Assembly (NCBI RefSeq): GCF_002632725.1 | Contig: NZ_NJAI01000005.1 | Coordinates: 125,214-172,378 of the forward strand | Direction: 5' to 3' | DNA: 47,165 bases | Source: Xenorhabdus hominickii | Lineage (GTDB): Bacteria; Pseudomonadota; Gammaproteobacteria; Enterobacterales; Enterobacteriaceae | Part shown: piece after piece, positions 36,761 through 46,740 of the stretch | Numbering within the stretch: the stretch's first letter is position 1 | Layout of the letters: each line of letters opens with the position of its first letter | Translations under genes and position numbers: made by a program | The notes under the pieces: model-generated | Seen by the model: only the letters and a program-made list of their open reading frames with translations | What the model was told of the DNA's origin: nothing | Databases searched by the model: none

Positions 36761-38109
36761 TAAGTTCCCTTCCACTTCACGATGGTGATTGCTTCGTGCA
36801 AGTTAACGATGACGTTGCCGCTAGGCTTGATGGATTTGAGCTACGGCTTCTCGCAAGCCGCGTTGTCGCGATCCGTGACAACCAATTCCTTGATTTACAA
36901 AACCTAATTGCAGGGGGAGGTGCTATTACACGAAACGGTAATCCACATGACCTACGACGGCAAAATCTCGCAGTGCTGCATTACGATCTTAGCCGTCATG
37001 GCGAACTTGAATTGCGCGAGCCTAATGCTGACGGTGCTCGTCTTACCGCGCTCACGCCGAAAATTATAGCTACAGCCTCATCATCACCTATCCAAGAAGT
37101 ACGGTTATCATCCAGCGATCGCCTCGCGTTCCTGCCGTTCGAAGAGGCGCGTGACGTGCCGAATATATCAGCCGACGCAATCCATAATATAGCAACGCAA
37201 CTTACATTGTCGCATTGGCCAGCAAACCGAACTCCGGCTCGCTACAAAGCGAACCTGTCAACTGAAAGCGTATTTCGCTTTTTGTCTGATATGTCAGAGT
37301 ATCCTGATGTGAGACATGTGACGACCGACCACTTTGATCTAGATGGACTAGCATCTGTCTACGCACTGATCGCGCCTGATCACGCGCAGAGCCACGGACA
37401 ACTTCTCGTCGACGTTGCACGGTTCGGTGATTTTGCGTGTGGTCATAACACAAAGGCACGCCAACTCGCATTCGCTCTAAACACAATCGCTGCACAAACA
37501 TCACACGCTACTGGAATGATACCAAACGAAAGTTTGCGTATTACGGCACTCTTTAGCACAATGCTGCCAGCATTGCGTGATTTGCTGGATGTTTCTGTAA
37601 TCCACGATGCGCTTTGGCGTGATGCCGAACGGCATCACATGGAAACGGAAGCGTTACTCGACAGTCAGAACGTGACGGTTGAGCAATACCCTGAAATTGA
37701 TCTTGCGATATTCCGTCTACCTACCTCTAATGTGCCATATGTGCGCATACCGCAACGTTACTTCGGACTTTCGTCTATTGCCTTCCACAACCGCACACCA
37801 TTATCGACGATCGCTCTCGTCACGCAGGATGACATAGTCATCCACCAGCGCTATGAAGGATGGGTGGAGTTAGATTCTGCTGCACCACGACCGCGTCGTG
37901 ATCTATCGATTTTAGCGCAGGCGTTACAATCAGCCGAAACAAAAGATTTCTGCTGGCACTACGATGGTGTGCAACACATTATGCCACGACTTGGACGCGA
38001 CGGCGCACAGCTGAGTAGTTTACCGATAGAGACGATCGTGAGCGAGTTGAAACACTTCCTCGCGATTGCACCCGCGGCTTGGTCACCAAGTGTATATGCT
38101 GCTTCTTAG
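36757..38109 (+). CDS. Uncharacterised protein with a DHFDLDG motif (DUF6687-like)
   Basis: A 450-residue soluble protein. The start at 36757 (ATGA overlap, AGGAG eight bases upstream) is better than the open frame reaching back to 36511, which lies inside the DUF2165 gene. The central TDHFDLDGLASVYALIAPDH followed by LLVDVARFGDFACG recalls the DHH-phosphoesterase pattern (Asp-His ... Asp-Xaa-Asp-Gly) and suggests a metal-dependent hydrolase; I associate it with DUF6687. Residues 1-90 and the last 100 are unrecognised. A phosphatase acting on a ribityl/ribosyl phosphate intermediate is one guess; nothing confirms it. Confidence 0.7.
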   Translation: MISSLPLHDGDCFVQVNDDVAARLDGFELRLLASRVVAIRDNQFLDLQNLIAGGGAITRNGNPHDLRRQNLAVLHYDLSRHGELELREPNADGARLTALTPKIIATASSSPIQEVRLSSSDRLAFLPFEEARDVPNISADAIHNIATQLTLSHWPANRTPARYKANLSTESVFRFLSDMSEYPDVRHVTTDHFDLDGLASVYALIAPDHAQSHGQLLVDVARFGDFACGHNTKARQLAFALNTIAAQTSHATGMIPNESLRITALFSTMLPALRDLLDVSVIHDALWRDAERHHMETEALLDSQNVTVEQYPEIDLAIFRLPTSNVPYVRIPQRYFGLSSIAFHNRTPLSTIALVTQDDIVIHQRYEGWVELDSAAPRPRRDLSILAQALQSAETKDFCWHYDGVQHIMPRLGRDGAQLSSLPIETIVSELKHFLAIAPAAWSPSVYAAS

Positions 38110-38220
38110 GCTCTGTACGAAAAGTCCCACCAATTAGCGAAAAACATCGTACCCCTCGCCCAATGCTGGCAGGGTTTATTACGGCATTTTTCGCCAAATT
38201 TTTAAGGTGTTACCAAAACC
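38110..38220. mobile_element. Probable insertion-sequence end at the right edge of the island
   Basis: GGCTCTGTACGAAAAGTCCC directly follows the last island gene and reads like an IS5-group terminal inverted repeat. The sequence on to about 38215 would be subterminal. No transposase core remains. Called from pattern memory. Confidence 0.35.
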
Positions 38221-38248
38221 GATTAAGCAAAATATTCAACATGAATAA

Positions 38249-38278
38249 AGGCTGACCTCTTTTATAAGAGGTCAGCCT
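38249..38278 (-). terminator. Terminator of the cysJIH operon
   Basis: AGGCTGACCTCTT (38249-38261) pairs perfectly with AAGAGGTCAGCCT (38266-38278) over a 4-base loop, downstream of the cysH stop. A short T-rich stretch (TTTATTC) follows on the minus strand. It defines host sequence on this side of the island. Confidence 0.8.
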
Positions 38279-38310
38279 CATAAAAAAACAACATGACTCT
38301 CAATATTAAC

Positions 38311-39045
38311 TTAACTTTCGTGTAAACCACATTCGCGCTTTAAACCAAAAAAACGGGTCTGCTCTTCACTCATGCCCAGCTCCCATTTTTGGGTAGTATG
38401 GGTATCTCCTACGGAAAGATAGCCTTGTTCCCAGAATGGATGGTATTCAAGGCCATGCTGCGTTAGATATTGATGCACTTGCCGGTTGTCCCAGTCAATA
38501 ATTGGCAGAATTTTGAAAACGTCTCGTTGAATTGCCAGCACAGGTAAATTAGCCCGGCTTTCTGATTGCTGACGACGTAACCCCGCAAACCAGCTTTGTG
38601 CTTGCAACGATTTCAAAGCTCGGTTCATCGGCTCAACTTTATTGATTTGATTATAACGTTCAATGCCCTCTACACCCTGCTCCCATAATTTTCCGTAACG
38701 TGCCTCTTGCCAAGCAGAGGAATTATCTGCACGAAATATTTTTAAGTTCAGATTGAGTTTTTCGGTCAACTTATCGATAAACTGATAAGTTTCAGGAAAT
38801 AAATATCCCGTATCAGTGAGGATCACAGGAATATCAGGATATTCCTGTGTCACCAGATGCAAGCAAACAGCCGCCTGAATACCAAAGCTAGAGGAAAGCA
38901 CAAACTCGCCAGATAAGTTCGCCAATGCCCAACGAACGCGTGCACGGGCATCCAGTAATTCCAATTGTTGATTAATTTCAAACAAGGTGGTGTTTTTTTG
39001 CTCTGTTGTTAGCCCCTCTAACTCCGATAAATTTGGCTGACTCAT
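38311..39045 (-). CDS. cysH: PAPS reductase CysH
   Basis: Reduces PAPS to sulfite and PAP using thioredoxin. PP-loop-type fold with [16 protein letters not shown] and [17 protein letters not shown]; the catalytic Cys is in the C-terminal ECGLH. There is no second Cys pair for an iron-sulfur cluster, so it is the PAPS-type enzyme. It is 244 residues, and its start overlaps the cysI stop by 4 bases. Confidence 0.96.
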   Translation of the reverse strand: MSQPNLSELEGLTTEQKNTTLFEINQQLELLDARARVRWALANLSGEFVLSSSFGIQAAVCLHLVTQEYPDIPVILTDTGYLFPETYQFIDKLTEKLNLNLKIFRADNSSAWQEARYGKLWEQGVEGIERYNQINKVEPMNRALKSLQAQSWFAGLRRQQSESRANLPVLAIQRDVFKILPIIDWDNRQVHQYLTQHGLEYHPFWEQGYLSVGDTHTTQKWELGMSEEQTRFFGLKRECGLHES

Positions 39046-40781
39046 ATCGCCTCCTGCCAGTCATAAAAATCAACGGCTGAATTTAATACAGGTTTGATGA
39101 TATCAACGCGGACCAAGAAATCGCCAAAACATTCATCAGACTGACGTTCTGCAGCCCAACGGCCAATTAATTCGTCCAGTATTTCCAGAATTTCTGCGGA
39201 AATAATATTTTCCCTGTACATACGGGGAATACGGCTGCCAATGCGGTTTCCACCAAGATGCAGATTGTAACGATCAGGCGCTTTACCGACCAAACCAATT
39301 TCTGCCAGCATTGCCCTACCACAGCCATTCGGACAGCCCGTGACACGCAATATAATCTCTTCATCACCGACACCATGTTTTTCCATCAACGCATCAACAT
39401 GGTCAACAAAACTTGGAAGAAAACGCTCGGCTTCCGCCATCGCCAGTGGACAAGTAGGAAATGAAACGCAAGCCATGGAATGATGGCGTAAGGTCGTTAC
39501 GCTCTCATCAATTAATCCATGCAGAAGAGCAATTTCCTCAATCCGTGTTTTTTCGCTTTCAGGAACCCCAGCCACAATCAGGTTTTGGTTGGCGGTCAAA
39601 CGAAAATCACCTTGGTGAATTTTCGCAATTTCTGCAATTCCTGTTTTTAACGGCTTGCCGGGATAATCTAGTAAACGACCATTTTCAATAAACAAAGTTA
39701 AGTGCCATTGATCATCAATGCCTTTTAACCAGCCAATTTGATCGCCTCTACCGGTAAATTCATAAGGCCGGATCGGTTCAAATTTCACACCCGCACGTTT
39801 TTCAACTTCCCGTTTGAAGGTTTCGACACCAACACGCTCAAGGGTATATTTGGTCTTGGCATTTTTGCGATCGGTACGATTGCCCCAATCACGTTGGGTT
39901 GTCACCACTGATTCCGCAATTGCCAATGTGTGTTCCAATGCAATAAAACCAAATTCACTCGCCAACCGCGGAAACGTTTTTTTATCGCCGTGGGTCATGG
40001 CCAGCCCCCCACCCACTAACAGATTAAAGCCGATCAATTGGTCGTTTTCTGCGATAGCGACAAAATTAAGGTCATTGGCATGCAAATCCACATCGTTTTG
40101 TGGTGGAATAACTACCGAAGTTTTAAATTTACGCGGCAGATAAGTTGCTCCAAGAATCGGCTCTTCATCGGTTGTTGCGATTTTTTCTTTATCCAGCCAA
40201 ATTTCAGCATATGCGCTGGTACGAGGCAATAAATGTTCCGATATCTTTTTCGCCCATTCATAAGCCTGTTGGTGCAAGGCTGATTGCACGGGATTGGAGG
40301 TACACAATACGTTACGATTGACGTCGTTAGCTGTTGCCAGTGAATCCAACCCCATTTGAGCCAGTAGTTGATGGGCAGGTTTAAGGTGGTTTTTCAAAAT
40401 GCCATGAAATTGAAAGGTCTGTCGATTGGTCAACCGAATACTGCCATATAAGGTATTTTCTGTCGCAAACCGATCAATCCCCAACCACTGGCGAGGTGTA
40501 ATGATACCGCCCGGCAGGCGGCACCGCAGCATCATGGCATGACGGGGTTCTAATTTTTGTTCTGCGCGCTCAGCACGAATATCACGATCATCTTGCTGAT
40601 ACATACCGTGAAAGCGGATAAGGAGAAAATTATCGCCCTCAAACCCGCCTGTCAGCCCATTTTTTAAATCTTCGCTGATCGTTCCACGCAAGTAGTCACT
40701 TTCTAACTTCATACGTTCACTATCAGCAAGTTTGCCTTCAACGTTCAAAGGGCCCTGTTTTTTATTGTTCACATTGCTCAT
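39042..40781 (-). CDS. cysI: Sulfite reductase hemoprotein subunit CysI
   Basis: Siroheme/4Fe-4S subunit that reduces sulfite to sulfide. The four cluster-ligand cysteines are in [19 protein letters not shown] and [19 protein letters not shown]. Substrate-binding arginine regions are in [13 protein letters not shown] and [18 protein letters not shown]. Starting at 40781 (MSNVNNK) it is 579 residues, one base after the cysJ stop; an ATG at 40793 is an alternative. Confidence 0.96.
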   Translation of the reverse strand: MSNVNNKKQGPLNVEGKLADSERMKLESDYLRGTISEDLKNGLTGGFEGDNFLLIRFHGMYQQDDRDIRAERAEQKLEPRHAMMLRCRLPGGIITPRQWLGIDRFATENTLYGSIRLTNRQTFQFHGILKNHLKPAHQLLAQMGLDSLATANDVNRNVLCTSNPVQSALHQQAYEWAKKISEHLLPRTSAYAEIWLDKEKIATTDEEPILGATYLPRKFKTSVVIPPQNDVDLHANDLNFVAIAENDQLIGFNLLVGGGLAMTHGDKKTFPRLASEFGFIALEHTLAIAESVVTTQRDWGNRTDRKNAKTKYTLERVGVETFKREVEKRAGVKFEPIRPYEFTGRGDQIGWLKGIDDQWHLTLFIENGRLLDYPGKPLKTGIAEIAKIHQGDFRLTANQNLIVAGVPESEKTRIEEIALLHGLIDESVTTLRHHSMACVSFPTCPLAMAEAERFLPSFVDHVDALMEKHGVGDEEIILRVTGCPNGCGRAMLAEIGLVGKAPDRYNLHLGGNRIGSRIPRMYRENIISAEILEILDELIGRWAAERQSDECFGDFLVRVDIIKPVLNSAVDFYDWQEAI

Positions 40782-40782
40782 G

Positions 40783-42603
40783 TTAGTAAACATCTCTCTG
40801 ATAACGGCGCTCAACGCGCAATTCATTCAAGAATTCATCAGCCTGTTCAGCGTCCATTCCACCATGTTGTGAAAAGATGCCCAACAAGGCCTGCTCTACG
40901 TCTTTTGCCATACGGTTCGCATCACCACAAACATACAGATGCGCGCCGTTTTGGATCCAGCGCCAGACTTCTTCTCCCTGCTCATGCAGTTTGTCTTGTA
41001 CATACACTTTCTGTTGTTGATCCCGTGACCATGCCAGATCAATACGGGTCAACAAGCCATCTTTCACGTAGCGCTGGAATTCAACCTGATAAAGAAAATC
41101 TTCAACAAAATGTGGATTACCGAAAAATAGCCAGTTTTTACCTTCAGCTCTCTGACTATCACGTTGTTGTAAGAATGCCCTGAATGGGGCGATGCCAGTA
41201 CCCGGTCCAATCATAATGACAGGTGTTTGGGGATCAGCAGGTAAGCGGAAGTTGTTATTATGCTCAATAAAAATGCGTATGCTGTCGTCTTCCTGCAATC
41301 GGTCAGCCAGATAACCAGACGCCCCACCTGTACGAGCCCGCCCGTCAATATCGTAACGAACCACTCCCACCGTAATATGCACTTCGTTTTCAACTTCAGA
41401 CTGTGAAGAGGAAATGGAATAAAGCCGTGGTGTCAGTGGACGCAACAAGTCAATAAATTGTTGGGGTTCAGGATGTGAGGCTGCGTCCCTGACCATATCC
41501 ACAATAGGCGTTTTCTGGGCGTATTGCTGCAATGCCTGTTTATCAGCTACTAATGCCAGTAATTTTTCATCTTTCGCCAATGCGGAATATTTCTCAACAA
41601 TCACCCCAGTATTTTGGGTGATCTCCAAATAATGGATCAATGCCTCACGTAATGGGAATGACTGACCATGTACATTGACCTGTTCAGAACCCTCCAACCA
41701 AAGCAATGTGATTAATTCATCCACCAAGGCGGGATCGTTTTCAAACCAAACTCCGAGAGCGTCTCCGGGTTGGTAACTCAGCCCTGAATCCCCAAAATCA
41801 ATTTCGATATGGCGAACATCTTTGTCAGAACCACACCCCGTAATTTTCTGTTTTGTCAGCAATGATGCTGTCAGAGGATTATCTTTGGTATACTTCTCAC
41901 CTACAGCGTCCAATTGCGTAACTAAAATAGATTGAGTTGGAATGGATTGAGTTGAAATGGTCGTTTTTGCCTGTACTGGCAAACGCTGTTTCAGAATATC
42001 CGTGATTTGCTGACGCCATTGGTCAGCTTGCTCCTGATATTCTACATCCACATCAATACGATCCAGTAGGCGCTGGGCACCCAGCTCATTCAAACGATTG
42101 TCAAAATCTTTTCCTGCCTGACAAAAATTTTCATACGATGTATCCCCCAAACCAAATACAGCATAAGCTGTCTCTTTCATTGAGGGCGCTTTTTTGGAAT
42201 AAAGATATTTATACAGTGCAACTGCTTCTTCGGCGGGTTCTCCTTCACCTTGTGTTGAAGCGATAATAATCAATACCCGCTCTTGAGAAATTTGCTTAAA
42301 TTTATAATCACCCGCATTAATCAATTTCACATTAAGATTTGCTGCCAATAACGAATCTCGGAGTTGTTCAGCTAAACGTCGGGCATTGCCTGTTTGTGAC
42401 GCAGAAAGCAAAGTCACAGTTTCTTGAGCTGGAACGGCTGGCGTCGCCATCTCAGTTTGTGGTTGGTGATTCACCATTCCCCAAAAATATCCCGACAGCC
42501 AAGCTAATTGATGCGGGGAAAAATCACTGGTTGCTGATTGCAAACGTGATAATTGTTCTGGAGAAACAGGTAGTAATACAGTTGAAGGTGGTTTTGCAGT
42601 CAT
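40783..42603 (-). CDS. cysJ: Sulfite reductase flavoprotein subunit CysJ
   Basis: Passes electrons from NADPH through FAD and FMN to CysI. The N-terminal flavodoxin domain has [18 protein letters not shown] and [13 protein letters not shown]. The FAD domain has [12 protein letters not shown]. The NADP domain has [33 protein letters not shown] motifs and the C-terminus RRYQRDVY. I start at 42603 (MTAKPPS), giving 606 residues against 599 in E. coli; the frame is open 20 codons further. Confidence 0.96.
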   Translation of the reverse strand: MTAKPPSTVLLPVSPEQLSRLQSATSDFSPHQLAWLSGYFWGMVNHQPQTEMATPAVPAQETVTLLSASQTGNARRLAEQLRDSLLAANLNVKLINAGDYKFKQISQERVLIIIASTQGEGEPAEEAVALYKYLYSKKAPSMKETAYAVFGLGDTSYENFCQAGKDFDNRLNELGAQRLLDRIDVDVEYQEQADQWRQQITDILKQRLPVQAKTTISTQSIPTQSILVTQLDAVGEKYTKDNPLTASLLTKQKITGCGSDKDVRHIEIDFGDSGLSYQPGDALGVWFENDPALVDELITLLWLEGSEQVNVHGQSFPLREALIHYLEITQNTGVIVEKYSALAKDEKLLALVADKQALQQYAQKTPIVDMVRDAASHPEPQQFIDLLRPLTPRLYSISSSQSEVENEVHITVGVVRYDIDGRARTGGASGYLADRLQEDDSIRIFIEHNNNFRLPADPQTPVIMIGPGTGIAPFRAFLQQRDSQRAEGKNWLFFGNPHFVEDFLYQVEFQRYVKDGLLTRIDLAWSRDQQQKVYVQDKLHEQGEEVWRWIQNGAHLYVCGDANRMAKDVEQALLGIFSQHGGMDAEQADEFLNELRVERRYQRDVY

Positions 42604-42960
42604 TATCCAGTGCCCTTTGCTATAGCCAATATCCATGTCATATAAATTTATGATGTATACCATTGATCTTTAAATTATATTTTTGTTGGTTACATTCATT
42701 CGATGACTTCCTCAATACAATTCGAAATCCATTGGATCTAAAAATAATAAACATGGATTAATTATCAGGTTATCCCAAAATAAGATGAGTATTTAAAGAA
42801 AGGATCGCAATATCTCATAACCAAAAAGCCTAACTTTATTTACAGATTTAATATATCGATAAAGTCGTTAAGCGCTGTGCGTTATATCTCCAGAAAAATC
42901 ACGTTAAGCTTGCAAAGTTCAGGTAGAATAGCCGGCCTTTTGAAATCAGGGAAAAGCATC
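42604..42960. promoter_or_regulatory. Divergent promoter region of cysJIH and queD
   Basis: The two divergent transcripts share this gap. In E. coli the cysJ promoter is activated by CysB with acetylserine; a site is expected here but is too degenerate to mark. A degenerate repeat copy (ATTCGAAATCCATTGGATCT) lies at about 42720-42740. Confidence 0.45.
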
Positions 42961-43323
42961 ATGAGTACAACTATCTTTAAAGATTTTCAGTTTGAAGCTG
43001 CGCATCACCTGCCACATGTTCCTGAAGGACATAAATGCGGGCGTTTGCATGGGCACTCGTTTATGGTACGTCTGGAAATCACCGGAGAGGTCGATCCGCT
43101 GACAGGCTGGATCATGGATTTTGCCGATGTAAAAACTGCGTTTAAACCTATCTGGGAACGGCTAGATCACCATTATCTCAATGAGATCCCTGGGCTTGAA
43201 AATCCAACCAGTGAAATCTTGGCTAAGTGGATCTGGGAACAATTAAAACCGACATTGACTCAACTCAGCGCTATCATGGTCAAAGAAACCTGTAGTGCAG
43301 GTTGTATCTATCGTGGAGAATAA
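42961..43323 (+). CDS. queD: 6-carboxy-5,6,7,8-tetrahydropterin synthase QueD
   Basis: First dedicated queuosine step after GTP cyclohydrolase I: dihydroneopterin triphosphate to carboxytetrahydropterin. It is 120 residues from the ATG at 42961 (GGGAAAA upstream). Zinc ligands are in [10 protein letters not shown] and RLHGHSFMV, the catalytic Cys is in GHKCGRLHG, and the C-terminus is [13 protein letters not shown] as in E. coli. It converges with queE, the next enzyme of the pathway. Confidence 0.96.
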   Translation: MSTTIFKDFQFEAAHHLPHVPEGHKCGRLHGHSFMVRLEITGEVDPLTGWIMDFADVKTAFKPIWERLDHHYLNEIPGLENPTSEILAKWIWEQLKPTLTQLSAIMVKETCSAGCIYRGE

Positions 43324-43325
43324 GG

Positions 43326-43352
43326 ATTCAGCACCAAGATCTGGTGCTGAAT
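43326..43352. terminator. Shared terminator between queD and queE
   Basis: ATTCAGCACCA (43326-43336) pairs perfectly with TGGTGCTGAAT (43342-43352) over a 5-base loop, between two convergent genes. Confidence 0.65.
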
Positions 43353-43357
43353 AAACC

Positions 43358-44029
43358 TCAGGCGATATTTAAGTATTTATGAGTCTGCATAGAAAAACGC
43401 CAGTTGCGGGCAATGCATGTTTCTATACATAAACGGGTCGCTTCTTCTTTCTGACTTATAGGCTGTAAGGCAATAACCGGGACAGGATTTCCATCGAGCA
43501 TCGTCAATAGTTCATCCAATGCTTCAATATCGCGCTCCCGTCCAACAGGATGTTTGATCTCGTCCGCACGCTTCATGGCTTCAGGCAAGACCTGATATCC
43601 ACCACGCATTTTTACCTTCGGCGAAACCGTTACCCATGTTTTGTCAGAACACTGGATTGTATGTGTACCACTTGTCTCTATCTGACATTGGTAACCTTCA
43701 CTTTCCAGTGTTTCAGTCAAGGGACGCAAGTCATATAAGCACGGTTCCCCCCCTGTGATAACAACATGACGCGCGCTGTAGTTTTGTCGGGTGAATATAT
43801 TGAGCAATTGCCTCGCTGTAGCCACACCCCAAATATCACTGTCCTGCGATTTTAGTAAGATGTTGTCCATTGGTTGCTGTTTATCAGCTGCTTTTTCCCA
43901 CGTATGTTTGGTATCACACCAGCTACACCCTACCGGACATCCCTGTAAGCGAACAAAAATCGAAGGAACACCGGTAAATACCCCTTCTCCCTGTAAAGTC
44001 TGAAAGATTTCATTTATTGGGTAGATCAT
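43358..44029 (-). CDS. queE: 7-carboxy-7-deazaguanine synthase QueE
   Basis: Radical-SAM ring-contraction enzyme that makes 7-carboxy-7-deazaguanine from the QueD product. The cluster motif CxxxCxxC is in LQGCPVGCSWCDTKHTW; the SAM-binding GGEPCLYDLRPL follows. It is 223 residues from the ATG at 44029, which has AGGG seven bases upstream; an in-frame ATG at 44047 is less likely. Confidence 0.95.
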   Translation of the reverse strand: MIYPINEIFQTLQGEGVFTGVPSIFVRLQGCPVGCSWCDTKHTWEKAADKQQPMDNILLKSQDSDIWGVATARQLLNIFTRQNYSARHVVITGGEPCLYDLRPLTETLESEGYQCQIETSGTHTIQCSDKTWVTVSPKVKMRGGYQVLPEAMKRADEIKHPVGRERDIEALDELLTMLDGNPVPVIALQPISQKEEATRLCIETCIARNWRFSMQTHKYLNIA

Positions 44030-44198
44030 AAAAAACCCTAATTTCACTAAAACTACCCGTTATTATTACAGATATCTATCCCGCGGACATCCATCTTTAT
44101 GGTAAGGTACGAGGTTGCGTTTGCTGGCATCTCATGCCAGACAGAGCATTATATGCCTGAAATACTCTCTGGCATGAAAAGATAGATGGAAATAACGA

Positions 44199-45584
44199 AT
44201 GCAAAATAATGAAAATCAGCTTAAACAGGGCTTAAGCGTAAGGCATATCCGCTTTATGGCTTTAGGCTCTGCAATAGGCACGGGGCTGTTTTATGGCTCA
44301 GCAGCAGCAATTCAGCAAGCTGGCCCCGCTGTATTGCTGGCCTATCTAATCGGTGGTGCTGCCGTATTTATTGTGATGAGAGCACTTGGCGAAATGGCCG
44401 TTCATCATCCCGTTTCAGGTTCTTTTTCACAATATGCCAGCCATTATCTGGGGCCTTTGGCCGGTTTTTTGACCGGTTGGATCTATGTACTTGAAATGCT
44501 GTTTGTTTGTCTTGCTGATATTACTGCATTCGGCACATATATGAAGCTTTGGTTTCCACATGTTGATCAGTGGATTTGGGTTCTGGGTATAGTCTGTTTT
44601 ATTGGTGCCTTGAATCTCTGCCACGTAAGAATCTTCGGGGAAATGGAGTTTTGGCTTTCGATTATCAAAGTCACAGCTATCATTGCCATGATTATCGGTG
44701 GCATTGCCATTATGTTTTACGGTTTCGGGCAAACAACTGATCACGCGACTGGTCTGTCAAATTTATGGGAGCATGGCGGCTTTATGCCAAATGGCATCAG
44801 TGGAGTCATTGCCTCATTCGCCATTGTTATGTTCGCTTTTGGTGGTATAGAGGTGATTGGTATCACCGCCAGTGAAGCAAAAAATCCAGAAAAAACGATC
44901 CCTAAAGCAATCAATGCCGTCCCGTTTCGTATCTTGATCTTCTATGTTCTGACCCTGTGTATTCTAATGTGCATCTATCCATGGAATCAGATTGGTCAGG
45001 AAGGAAGTCCATTCGTACAGATTTTTTCCAATCTGGGAATTAATTCCGCTGCAAATATCCTGAATATCGTAGTTATTACGGCTGCTATTTCCGCTATCAA
45101 TAGTGATATTTTTGGTGCCGGCAGGATGATGTACGGTATGGCGCAGGAAGGACAAGCACCTGAGTCATTCAAAAAATTGACCCGTAATGGTGTACCGTGG
45201 ATGACTGTTCTTGTCATGACAGCAACGCTGTCGATTGGCGTCGTGCTAAATTATCTAATCCCTAAGGAAATATTCATTCTTATCGCCTCTGTCGCAACAT
45301 TTGCGACTGTCTGGGTATGGTTAATGATCTTAATTTCCCATGTCGCCATGCGCCATCAAATGAGTGCGGAAGAGATCAAAACACTGAAATTTCCAATTCC
45401 GATGTGGCCAATTGCTCCCGCAATTACGATTATTTTCATGATCAGCATCATCGCATTGCTAGGCTACTTTGAGCAGACAAGAGATGCTCTCTATGTTGGA
45501 ATAGGTTGGGTACTTATCCTCACTCTGGCCTATTTCTTTGGGGTCAAAAAAAAATTATCGGCAACACGTCCATCTAATCAATAA
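44199..45584 (+). CDS. proY: APC-family amino acid permease, ProY-like
   Basis: A 461-residue inner-membrane permease with 12 hydrophobic segments. The APC signature is [40 protein letters not shown] and [15 protein letters not shown] match ProY better than ThrP/YifK or AroP as I recall them. The substrate is probably proline or a related amino acid; cryptic in Salmonella. It is followed by a strong terminator. The symbol is tentative. Confidence 0.78.
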   Translation: MQNNENQLKQGLSVRHIRFMALGSAIGTGLFYGSAAAIQQAGPAVLLAYLIGGAAVFIVMRALGEMAVHHPVSGSFSQYASHYLGPLAGFLTGWIYVLEMLFVCLADITAFGTYMKLWFPHVDQWIWVLGIVCFIGALNLCHVRIFGEMEFWLSIIKVTAIIAMIIGGIAIMFYGFGQTTDHATGLSNLWEHGGFMPNGISGVIASFAIVMFAFGGIEVIGITASEAKNPEKTIPKAINAVPFRILIFYVLTLCILMCIYPWNQIGQEGSPFVQIFSNLGINSAANILNIVVITAAISAINSDIFGAGRMMYGMAQEGQAPESFKKLTRNGVPWMTVLVMTATLSIGVVLNYLIPKEIFILIASVATFATVWVWLMILISHVAMRHQMSAEEIKTLKFPIPMWPIAPAITIIFMISIIALLGYFEQTRDALYVGIGWVLILTLAYFFGVKKKLSATRPSNQ

Positions 45585-45591
45585 TACCGAA

Positions 45592-45620
45592 AAAAGCGCC
45601 AGAGAAATTCCGGCGCTTTT
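45592..45620. terminator. Bidirectional terminator after proY
   Basis: AAAAGCGCC (45592-45600) pairs with GGCGCTTTT (45612-45620). The A-rich and T-rich flanks serve both proY (+) and the YafD-like gene (-). Confidence 0.8.
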
Positions 45621-45641
45621 CCTTTATCTACTATTTCCATG

Positions 45642-46502
45642 TCATAAAGCAAATTTAACAATCAAAGGGTTGTGATCAGAAGCCTTCGTAGTTAAAACCG
45701 ATGCACTCGAAACTTTTAGCTCACGATAGAAAATAAAATCCAGGGGCTTACCAAAAACAATCTTTCTGCGATCATCATTAAAATAAACTTCTTTTAATTG
45801 CATCCGCTGGGCAAAGTGCTCCAACACATTAAACCTCTGACGGCTCCACGTATTAAAATCACCGGCAAAAATTATGGGGCCATGATGCAGCATAATGTGA
45901 AGGCCAATGTCGTTAAGTTGTCGGCTATATACATCAATGCCAAAACTAAAATTAATAGCATGTACATTTATGACCATCAATTGACGATCATCGGGTAATG
46001 AATAAATTGTGATTAATGAAGATTTTGAGAATCGCAGTATCGGCTCTTTTTCACGTAATGGATAACAATAGACGGGAGAAGAAGATGCTAAGGTCATAAC
46101 ACCAGATGGGTGCTGAGGGATAGAAAATGCAGGAACTTGATCTGCAACTAAACCTGTAGCAGCAACAAAATCCAGTAATTCAGGCGTTGTTTGCGCCTCC
46201 TGCAATAAAATGAGTTGGCTATTCTTAATCAAAGAATCCAAAACGTCTTGCCACGATCTGCGTTGTTGTTTGTAGATATTCCATATGGCAACGCAAAACT
46301 CATGATTATAGATTGGCAGCGGCTGCCCATAGGGTAATGAGTTGTCTGCAAGTAATTGTGTAGATGTGGGTAAAACTCTCGCTACAGGCTGACCTGCAAT
46401 ATAGCGCATGGCATAGTTTTTTGTCGCATTTCTCCTTTTAGCATATAGCTTTCTCACATAGTCCCTTTTTGCCAAGCTTTTCGCCAAATATCGCCCTACC
46501 AT
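45642..46502 (-). CDS. yafD: Endonuclease/exonuclease/phosphatase family protein, YafD-like
   Basis: A 286-residue member of the EEP (DNase I-like) fold. Motifs: VAIWNIYKQQRRSW, ILLQEAQTTPELLDF (metal Glu), INVHAINFSFGIDVYSRQL, IIFAGDFNTWSRQRF and the terminal TTKASDHNPLIVKF (catalytic Asp-His). It parallels E. coli YafD but has about 20 extra, very basic N-terminal residues before YAMRYIAGQP. The start at 46502 has GGGGGA upstream. Substrate unknown. Confidence 0.88.
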   Translation of the reverse strand: MVGRYLAKSLAKRDYVRKLYAKRRNATKNYAMRYIAGQPVARVLPTSTQLLADNSLPYGQPLPIYNHEFCVAIWNIYKQQRRSWQDVLDSLIKNSQLILLQEAQTTPELLDFVAATGLVADQVPAFSIPQHPSGVMTLASSSPVYCYPLREKEPILRFSKSSLITIYSLPDDRQLMVINVHAINFSFGIDVYSRQLNDIGLHIMLHHGPIIFAGDFNTWSRQRFNVLEHFAQRMQLKEVYFNDDRRKIVFGKPLDFIFYRELKVSSASVLTTKASDHNPLIVKFAL

Positions 46503-46538
46503 ACGTCCCCCATCAACAGCACACCCGCTTGAACTCTT

Positions 46539-46740
46539 TTATCTGTCAGTCTCATCTCTGCTGGTGCGAATATTACTATCATCCAGAAAAAATTTGAGGT
46601 TCATCGAGCCTTTTTCATCAAACTTGGACAGTAACTGGTTAAAAATTTTGTTGATAATGGCTGACTTTGAGCTGTTGTTAAATCGGTTATAAGTGATTTT
46701 TCAAGAGCCATCACATTTAGGTGAATCACGCTACATAGCC
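46539..46740 (-). pseudogene. Degenerate IS5-family transposase fragment
   Basis: Reading the minus strand gives R-D-S-P-K-C-D-G-S-stop-K-I-T-Y-N-R-F-N-N, then IINKIFNQLLSKFDEKGSMN, LKFFLDDSNIRTSR and a stop at 46539-46541. This matches the IS5-type stretch WRDLP...GSW.T.YNRFN.W...L.K. A TGA stands where the conserved Trp codon is expected, and both ends are missing. It lies directly upstream of the YafD-like gene. Confidence 0.7.

Noticed and set aside
37979..38197. 72-codon minus-strand frame across the island's right edge
   Set aside because: It runs from the putative IS end into the antisense of the last island gene; no single protein makes sense of it.
42604..42960. preQ1 riboswitch upstream of queD
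   Set aside because: No recognisable aptamer pattern in the leader; queD in enterobacteria is not usually controlled this way.
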